Shown here: in pieces, positions 12,099 through 20,500 of the stretch
Numbering within the stretch: the stretch's first letter is position 1
Layout of the letters: every line of letters begins with the position of its first letter
Source: Diphasiastrum complanatum
Taxonomy: Eukaryota > Streptophyta > Lycopodiopsida > Lycopodiales > Lycopodiaceae
DNA: 64,000 bases
Reading direction: 5' to 3'
Assembly: GCA_029204225.1 (NCBI GenBank)
Contig: CM055097.1
Coordinates: 12,404,854-12,468,853 of the forward strand
Program-made: the position numbers and the translations under genes
Notes under the pieces: generated by a model
Databases searched by the model: none
Seen by the model: the letters and a program-made list of their open reading frames with translations, nothing else
What the model was told of the DNA's origin: nothing

Positions 12099-13792
12099 TG
12101 TCGCGGGAGCGCGTGCGTGGGACTGATTCTTGTTCATCCCCACTTCATCTTCTTTATCGCGAAAAATTTTCTGTCTATTAATTTTCTTTTGTGCGGAAGC
12201 CCTTACAGGATCCCAGACACTCGACTACGCATCACAGAACATATTGTATTCTAGCAATCATGATACACAGCACAAGACAAGATGCACGAAAATAGAGTAA
12301 CTGAATTATCAGTTTTAGTTTAGAGTGAATTATGTCAAAGTATAGCAAAATGGACCAAGAATAGATCTGAATCAGATCCACAAGTGTGATTGGATGTTAG
12401 ATTAGATCAACCTATCAATCTACACAAGATTAGATAGCACTTAAATCAAATCTAGATGAATAAATCTAACAAGAACAATCATTATTAATCAAAACTTGTA
12501 CTTGCTGGTTTCACACGTGTGAAAACCTATCAGAGTACGGACATTAGGCTGAGAATAAAGTATACTAAGCTTAGAACCCAATCAATGCATAAAAACACAA
12601 GACAAATAGAGAGAAAACACTAGAATTGCTCCAAAACCAAGATTTAGCTTCCATGTCAATTATGGCCAAATGAGCCACCATATATACACAAGAGCTGATG
12701 CTTACTCAGCTGATTTGGCACGTGTGAGAGTGCCTGCTCATCAAAGGATCCACCAATAATCATCAATATGGCACATGGACCAAGTTTCCTAACTTATAGC
12801 CACCTCCCTTGATTTCAGGCAATTTTCCTAATTTATAGGGACTTGCACCTACTACAAGTTGGATCTCACCTACTACTGATGTTTTCACACGTGTGAGCAG
12901 TCCTTGGCACGTGTGAGATCACTCCTATCCATGTGAAATAGCTTTTCCTACCAATAAAATGATGCCAAGTGGCATATAGCTAGAAAACTAGATTTTGGCC
13001 ATTTTAGCCACTAGATCTCAAATGAAATCGTATGTATAACCTATATGATTCATCTAAATGATAAATGCATCTATTTCACACGTGGGAACAGGCTCCACAC
13101 ATGTCTTATGATGATATGTACTACTCATAATGGTATTCACAAGATATGATCAAGTTAGCTTTTGCCAATTTTAACAAATTCGTCAATGTCTCGCTCGTTG
13201 GCGAAATGACATTCTACTCTTTCGCTGTGTTCTGCTCGTTGGCAGACTTTCATGCATAGCTCTGGTGTCTTTACTTTCTTACTCTATTCACTACGTCTCT
13301 CTCTGTCTCTTACAGATCTCTATATTCACATATTCTATTATGATCCAGAGAGGATCGTTTATACCTCCACTATGTGGAGTTTACAAGATAGCTAAACATC
13401 GAATCACATGACTAGTTAATGCTAATCAACTAGTTAGTTAGTCTCCGTCATTGCTACTTGTTTCAGTTGGGCGTGAAGCCCGTTGAGCTGCCAGCTAGCA
13501 GTGTAAAGATTGTTCTTCGTCTGTTTCGTAATCTCCCGTTTGCTTTCATTCTTTTCGTTTCTTTTTGTAGTTTTCGTTTCGCGTCCCTTTTGCGGTCTGC
13601 GGTCCCGGAGGTGTGTTTGCGATTCGCGATTGATTCGCAAATTGTTCATGCTTCGAGTCAAAGACACGTTGACTGTCGCGAATTGTTCTCGTTCGTGCTT
13701 CGAGTCAAAGTCATGTTGACTGTCGTGAATTGTTCGACCTTCGTGTCTTGTTCATGCTGCGACAAAGTTGCAGGAGTTCACCATTTCTAACA
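12099..13792 (-). repeat. 5' LTR of the nested copia element, with insertion
   Basis: It begins TGTTAGAAATGG on the minus strand at 13792 and ends GCGACA at 12099. Without the 844-base solo LTR at 12333-13176 it is about the same length as the other LTR (839). Near the U3 start are two repeats of an inverted TTGAC pair (13657-13673 and 13704-13720). Confidence 0.93.
12333..13176. mobile_element. solo LTR nested in the copia 5' LTR
   Basis: A block absent from the sister LTR. It starts TGTCAAAG and ends TTTTAACA, giving TG...CA ends with near-complementary termini. It is flanked by 'aatta' (12328-12332) and 'aattc' (13177-13181), a 5-base target duplication with one mismatch. It has no internal coding region, so it is best read as a solo LTR left by recombination. 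It holds five CACGTG sites (12514, 12719, 12888, 12908, 13079), one within the 16-base palindrome TTTCACACGTGTGAAA at 12509-12524. Similar boxes occur in the LTR at 38530-40011, which suggests a related family. Confidence 0.8.
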
Positions 13793-14091
13793 GAAAGTCC
13801 ATTCTTATTACTAGTAAGATTAAGATGAGAAAGGATGAGAGGGTATGAGATTACATTGAATGCCTCAAAGATCTTAAAATGAATGCCCTTCTCACTTAGC
13901 ACCTGACCATATATGGGTCATGGTTGGCCTTCCGAAATTGGACGTGAACTTAGACCGCAAGAATCCTATGCTACCTTATGTGACGCCATGGCTGATGCCA
14001 TCCGAGAGGAAGATGAGGGTCTAGATGAAAATATGAACCCCAACGTTCGAGAGTTACCATTGTTGACCAAGCTCCAAAATGTGAACTCATA
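13793..14091 (+). pseudogene. Ty3/gypsy gag remnant, right part
   Basis: Continuation of the gag at 9270-9521 after the copia insertion. 'FLES' before the gap joins 'PFLLLVR' after it, matching 'FMEDPFLLLSR' in the first gag copy. It continues with 'DYIECLKDLK' after an in-frame TGA (13846-13848) and 'CDAMADAIREEDEGLDENM' near 14000, equivalent to 'QNAMDDTIREEDEDLDD' in the copy at 1208-1417. Several other stops and frame changes are present. It is dead. Confidence 0.8.
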
Positions 14092-15144
14092 AAATCGAGG
14101 TATTAAGTTGAGAATATTGCTATAGTTAGAATGATTGTCAAACGATATTGTTTTTGTAAATATATCCACTGTCATGAGAGTGATCTCCCTTTTAATGTGA
14201 TACCCTAATGGAAGTTATTTCTTGAATAAAGCAACATATATGATTATATTTGATCATATTCGAACACTTTTGAAGATCAAATATAATCTAAGGAATGAAT
14301 GTCAAGAAATATCCAAGAGAAGACTTTTTAAAGGACGTACTTTAATGAAGGACATAATGGCTCTTGGCTACCCGTTGGAATCATTTTCGTATATGCCTAT
14401 CTGTATGGGCCATTTATCTATTTACTCACCTACTGGGCCATTCTATCATGCACGTAAGTTTGAAATTGTTGTATTCTAGGCCTTTTTGTATCACCTTGAT
14501 AGATGTGCCTATAAGTCAGAATACAATACGATGTAAATTGTTGTAGACAATAAATTTACATAGTGTGAGAATGCTCATCAACTAATAATTAGAAGAAAAA
14601 TACACTACACAAGGCTTGCATGTACTAGTTGAAAATAAGTGATGTTTGAGTCCAATGCCTTCAAGAGACTTATCTTAGTCTCCCAAAATCCCTCCCTAAT
14701 GAAGTCAACAAGAAGTCTAGATGTGCATGGCTAAGCCTTGAGTTAAGATCATGAACTTTGTGGTACTAGTTGCCTAGGCACCACAAACGATGCCTCTTAA
14801 ACTTACTGAAAAAACTTACTTCCAAAAGTGTGATACCTAAAAATGCTCTTTGTACAAAACCAAGTGAAACTATCGGTTGACAACAAAATCATGAGGGGAG
14901 ATGAAAAGTTGGTAATGTGACATGTCATGTGCAGTTACTTTGATTACCTTCAAGGGATATACTACACTTAGTCCTATCAATGGCTTGAATTAGGCCTAAG
15001 AACCCCAAAATGAGCACTTCTATGAAGGGCCTTTTCAAAAGTTAAAACAACCCAATGTAGCAGTAGTAATCATTTAAGTCTAAAGTTGACTTTAAATTGG
15101 AGAAAAATAAAGTATATTAGAAAAGTAGTAGAGAATTGAGTTAC

Positions 15145-15245
15145 TTTGGAGCTCATTTGTAATTTTTATATTTGGAGAGTTCTCTCTCACCTCCTTTTTG
15201 GAGCTCATTTGTAATTTTTATTTTTGGAGAGTTCTCTCTCACAAA
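15145..15245. repeat. 52-bp tandem duplication
   Basis: Two nearly identical units (15145-15196 and 15197 onward) start with 'tttggagctcatttgtaat' and end in the same 'ggagagttctctctcac' string. Differences are one or two bases and a few bases of spacer. Confidence 0.9.
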
Positions 15246-16282
15246 AAAATATCATGGTATGGGGTTCATGTGCTCAGCTTAAGGCCTGATCTCTTGAACA
15301 ACAATCAATTTGCTATATTCTCTTTAGTTCACTGAATATTTCACATTTTGTGGAGTCAATTGTGCAAAATGTCCATTTTGTTCTCATCACAAGATCTTAT
15401 GGATGTCAATGATTTTCCACATGATTTGATGCTTGATACATAGTGTAATGCATTCTTTGAGGCACATGCACATGGAATTATATGTTATCAAAGTTGTTTT
15501 TTGGGTTCATTGAGATAGTTTTAATTTTTTAGATTTGTCAACCTTTGGAATTCACATTTAAGAGCAAGTTGATTAATGGCCCCTTCAGCTTGCTAATGTT
15601 TAGAGCATTAGATCCAAATACCTATTTCTCTATTTCTTTTGGTCTACCTTAGAGCACTTTGATTTTTAATGAAATTTTAGCTTCATATTTTTTTAGTGAA
15701 CTTATAACCTCCCTTATTTTCTCTAGGTTTGGTTCCTTCGATGCTTTAAAAGGCAATGAAAACTAGGTTTAACTTTGTAGGTTTTTTATTGGTTTTAAAT
15801 GCAATGATACTATAGCACTAAATATCAAATCTACAAGTTTTATTCTAATTTTCTAGCACTCATGATGAAGTGTAGATTTTCAAATAAGTTGGATTGAATT
15901 ATTTTTATGAGCATCAATGATAATGTGTAGGGGAAGAGTGATTTGTGATATAAGAGAGTTCTATGTTCAATGCAATAGGCATGGTCGAAGTGTGAGTCTC
16001 CCAATTCCACTTATGCGGGCCTTGCTATGGTACGAGTCACTAGCAATGCCTATTTTTAGTAAGGTTGGCTAGAAATTTCTTCACGAGCACTAATGCTTAG
16101 GTGTATAGGGGTAGAGATTCTAAGGAAGTTGTAGGGTCATTGCCATAGGCCTACAACGAACTAGTAGTTCTCGTAAAAAAAAATTTGAAGCCAACCTTTT
16201 AAAAAACCTAAAAGTGTCATTTAAAGAGTAAAACACTAGAATAGATCCTACAAATTTGAAGTTTAGACTCGAAAATAATGGA

Positions 16283-16497
16283 TTTGCAAGAGGTAGAAAC
16301 CCCACAAAATTCGAAACTAATCTATAAAGTGATGATATCAACAATTGGCGCATCATGATTTGGTTTTTGTGGAGCACTTGGTGGTAAGGATGTGTTTGTA
16401 AGAGGTAGAAACCTTACAAAATTTGAAACTAATTTGATATCAACAATTGGTGCATCATGATTTGGTTTTTGTGGACCATTTGGTGGTAAGGATGTGA
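16283..16497. repeat. about 110-bp tandem duplication
   Basis: Copy one (16283-16395) and copy two (16396-16497) share 'aagaggtagaaacc', 'atcaacaattgg' and 'gcatcatgatttggttttt' in the same order. The second copy is about a dozen bases shorter. Confidence 0.9.
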
Positions 16498-16659
16498 GCC
16501 ACGTCCTAGGCCTTCTTAGTGGTGTAAGTCATCTTAATGGTGTACTTCAAATCCTTGTTCCCATGAGTAGTGGCTTTAGAGAGCCCTTGTATTCACCTCC
16601 TTGAATCCGTATTCATTGGAATAGAGAACCTGATCAGCTCTCCTCCATACCTTGCTTGC

Positions 16660-17289
16660 CACGTGAATTCTCATCACCAGAATTTATAAGCATGGGGGGA
16701 GGTTTTGGTCCTTGGCCAATATCGCAAGTGCATTGGGAATTCAATCCGTGACTTAAGTTTTTCACAAATAAGATAATGGTGCCAAGACCAGTTTTGCTTG
16801 CAATCGTACGGTAAATTACGTGCCACGTGCCCGAAATGAAATAGTCAAAGATATCGAATGGCCGGACACCAGGTATCTTAAAAGACACGCGATCACTTAA
16901 CGCTCGCCACCGTTGGATTGAGATTGTGCCAAGTTTCAAAAAGTGACCACTAATAAGTGAGCATGTGGCAAGCATGTCATGTGGCATGTATCCAGCTGGT
17001 GAGACGTAAACATAGAGTGCCATTAATCAATGTTCTGCGTAGTATCTTGAGTGGATACAAGCTCTCTATCGTTGGATATTACAGTAGACGTTCAGATTTT
17101 GCCACGTGTATAATGAAAGGTTCTAGTGGCGAATATTTTCCAGGTGGCAAGAATCTAAGCGATAGAGCGTAAAAGTCCTCGTGCCGTTACGCCCCCAGAG
17201 GAGATTGATCAAGACGAGAGAAAGGCCGAGAGGGTGAGTCTTAATGGCACGTTATGATTGAGTCCGCTGAGTTGGATTATGGACACGTG
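16660..17289. promoter_or_regulatory. cluster of four CACGTG (G-box) motifs upstream of the gene
   Basis: Perfect CACGTG hexamers occur at 16660-16665, 16824-16829, 17103-17108 and 17284-17289. Three carry the GCCACGTG or ACACGTGG context favoured by plant bZIP and bHLH factors (ABRE or light-type boxes). A further ACGTGGC lies at about 17319. They sit 220-850 bases before the ATG at 17511. That they regulate this gene is an inference from position and number. Confidence 0.5.
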
Positions 17290-17407
17290 GAAAATGCTAA
17301 TGGCTGAAATGCAGTTACGTGGCGAGATGTGAACGTTTATGATGAGATCCAACCGTGTAAAGTAAAATTGGCTTAGCGTAATTAAGATTCGAGAGGCTGC
17401 GCGATAA

Positions 17408-17471
17408 AGAGAGAGAGAGAGCGAGAGAGAAGAGAGAGCGAGAGCGAGAGAGAGAGAGAGAGAGGAAGAGG
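17408..17471. repeat. GA-rich microsatellite, probable 5' UTR
   Basis: An interrupted (GA)n purine tract lies 40-100 bases before the start codon, followed by GGAGGA and GAAGAA runs up to the ATG. GA/CT tracts are common in plant 5' untranslated regions and core promoters. Confidence 0.8.
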
Positions 17472-17510
17472 AGGAGGAGGAGGGATAGGAAGAAGAAGAG
17501 AGAAAGAAAG

Positions 17511-20500
17511 ATGGCGAAAGGCAGGAGGCTATTCACACTCATGACTGCTCTTGTTTCCTCCCTCTGCTTCGCATTGCCAACATCTTCTTCTTCTTCTTTC
17601 ATTTCTTCCCCCGCCTTCTTCACATCCACCACTTTGAGAGCTGAAGCAGCAGCAGCAGCACCTCGCTCACCCCGCATTGGGGCCACAAAGATTCTCGCCA
17701 CAAGCTCTTCCCCATTCTCGGATTCTGCCAAATCCCACGACGACGACGTTGGCATCAAATGCGCAGCAGACGTGTTGGCGGTGTTGGGCGGAAAAGAAGC
17801 GGCGGCTTCGCTGAATGCCAGCCGAGCTCACCAATTGCTTTCTGACATGCGCTTTCTGGCACCTCTCCAAGGCTCCTCTCTGCCCACGCAACACTTGATT
17901 CAATCAATAACGGAGATACATGAATCTGGGAGCAAAGCCTCTCTCAAATCTGGGGGGATGGAGCTGCTAAAGCAGGGGAATCACAATAACATGCAGAGGC
18001 TTATTCGTTCCCCGCCTTCAGCTGTGGCAGAGCTAGCCAAGGTAGCAGTGGAGTGGGCAGGAGAGCCAGAAGCAGTGCTGGCAAAGCTCAGTCCGACCAT
18101 CTATCCTGTAATTGCAAATCTCTGAGCTCTATATAGCTTTCTCGTTAGTTAAAACAATCTAATTCAAGTTTCAATTTTCCACTACAAGATAGTTCGAAAT
18201 TCTCCACATTTCTTAGTGTCTGAGATTTAATACCCATTTCAATAGTTTACCTGTTTCTTCTGTTCAAAACTCTTTGAGCCCAAAAGCTATGACTGAAAAA
18301 GGGCTTGCTGGTCTGTTGAGTGGCAGAGCTATTGGCACTTCTCCATTTGACTGAAGGAAACATTTTTCTAGAAGTCAGTGATTATGGAGATATTTCCTTA
18401 AGGGATTTGACAATATTCCAAACGGATCACGAAAAGTACCATCTTGAGTAGGTTGAAGCTTTTCTGGCAGTTAGTGATCATCCTCAATATTGATTACATT
18501 TTACTAAACTCTCAATCACCAGCAATGGGTTCAAATTAAACTTTCAATAGAGTTGCAGTAAACAATCGAGATCCAAGTCACAAATACTCGCGTTACAACA
18601 CAAGGAAGATTCCTAGTGAACAAAGCTAAGCTGGTTAACTTGCAGCATGTACATACCAAGCATTAGGGAAATTGATTGGCTTTTGTAAGTGAGAACACAA
18701 ACTGTCCCTATTGCACATAAGATTGCAGTAATGTACAGTTCTAATTACAAAAAGAACCATAACATTCAGAGTAACAGTCAAAAGTATGGAGGCAGTTGAG
18801 TAATAGTAATTCGCATTGATGCACAATGTGAGCACTATCTTGTTATCGAACTGTAAGTCCTATTCTTCAAAGGAAAAAGAAGTGTTTATAGTAAGTGCAA
18901 AAAATGAGTGGATTTTTTCTGTGATATATTGGAACTTGACTAGTGTAAAAAGGCAAGAACAGTGACAGTTATACATCACATCATTTTAATACAAAAGCTT
19001 GAACCATACTCTGCTTAACCTACCTGGCAGAGATATTCAATTTCCTTCTACAAGGTGCCTTCAGTATTAATTTGGTACCTCATTGTAATAATAAAACCTT
19101 GTGATATTCTTGTCTCAGGTCCCAGATGTGGAAGGTACAGCTGCAGATCAATGTCAACTGGCAAAAAATACTTCTGCAAGACGTTTTGCTGCAGAGGTGA
19201 GATTCTTTGTTTCCCGAAAGACCAGCCAGTGATTATGTGCCTTCGTATTCTTTGAAAATGGTTATGTTCTATCTTGAACACTTTCAAGACAGACAGTGTT
19301 ATTTGAACTTTTCCTGAGCTTAAATATCGAACTCTTAAACAGTGTATGCAAATCTAACAGGAAATAAACAAGTACATGGCTTTCCTGTTTGAGGCTATAC
19401 ACGTACTTGGACCTTCTGCTGGCTTTAATGTGTCTTTAAGCCGTTATGATCTGTTTCACGGGCACATGTTTACAGCATACAACACCGGAAGACTTGGAAT
19501 TCTGTAAGTGACCTTACCAGATGGCAACTGCAGTGGTTTCAATTTAGTAGCTCCTGCTGTCACTTATAAGCAAGAGATCAAGGTTATAGATGAGTATTAT
19601 CTTGGACATTGAGGGCACGGTTTTCATTTTTTATTTCAAAAGAAAAATGTTTTTGATCTCCAGATAGGACAGACATGTGAATTATCCTTTGTAACTCCAT
19701 TCTTTTCCAGGTTTCATTCTAGAGAATACCCAGAATTTGATAAAACAAACTTCCCTATCAATCTTGGTTACTGTCAGCGAGGTCAGTTCTTCTTCTGTCT
19801 TCCATAACTACGACTCAGACTCACACAAGAAATTTACATCAATAAGATCAACCCCTTCTGTATAAGCCATGTGCAATATGGAAAATGATTTTTTAATAAT
19901 TTGACTCTATAAATTTCAATTCCGCAAGTTCCCAACATGCTCTATTATGCTGTAATTGTAATGTCAATATGCATTTTATTTTTCCCATGGCAGACAGTAA
20001 GTCCTAACCATAATTCAGTAACGTATGGAACTGACATGTACGGAGTGACATTCCACACCCTATCAAATACTGTTCAATAAAATCGTTCGAAACGTTTTGT
20101 TTACTTTAGATAGAAGCCAAATTTTTATTGTTCCATATGTATAACATGCAATACATTTTGTATGTACGGAATGGAACCTACAGTATCCAAATGTATGGAA
20201 CATATATTTATGTTAACTATTTTTCTATGCCAGGTTCAGATGTACCATATGATGCAAGTATGAACTTGCGTAACATTCTGTGGCTGGCACCAATGCCTGC
20301 TTGCACTGGGCACCAATGTTCTAACAAATGGCTTGCCCCAGGCAAGTATCAACAATCAAACTTACACTGAAGTTTCATAATCTCCTCAGCTGCGAAGTGA
20401 AAATTTCAGTTTTATACTTAAAACCAGTGAATCTCATCTCTTGTAATAGTAACGAACAAATTTTATTGATACTAGTGATGGCTGATCAAGTTATCATGAT

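Larger units (their letters stand above)
9522..13792 (-). mobile_element. complete Ty1/copia insertion lacking integrase and reverse transcriptase
   Basis: A minus-strand copia retrotransposon, flanked by a perfect 5-base target duplication GAAAG (9517-9521 and 13793-13797). It has two LTRs (9522-10360 and 12099-13792), a primer-binding site, a polypurine tract, gag, protease and the RNase H end of pol. The protease frame joins the RNase H frame at about 10840-10856, so the whole integrase and most of the reverse transcriptase are deleted. It would have needed proteins supplied in trans to insert, unless the deletion happened afterwards. The right LTR is enlarged by a nested solo LTR. It sits inside a decayed gypsy gag, which resumes in register on the other side. 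Confidence 0.95.
14092..16600. other. AT-rich intergenic region with tandem repeats
   Basis: No gene recognised. Two imperfect tandem duplications are visible: a 52-base period starting 'tttggagctcatttg' (15145-15245), and a roughly 100-113-base period containing 'aagaggtagaaacc' and 'gcatcatgatttgg' (16283-16497). The rest is AT-rich with short chance reading frames. Confidence 0.6.

Noticed and set aside
16634-17023. 129-residue minus-strand open frame upstream of the host gene
   Set aside because: No recognisable domain, and it overlaps the G-box region. Most likely chance.
17315-17758. 147-residue minus-strand open frame
   Set aside because: Antisense of exon 1 and the GA microsatellite, and its composition follows the repeat.
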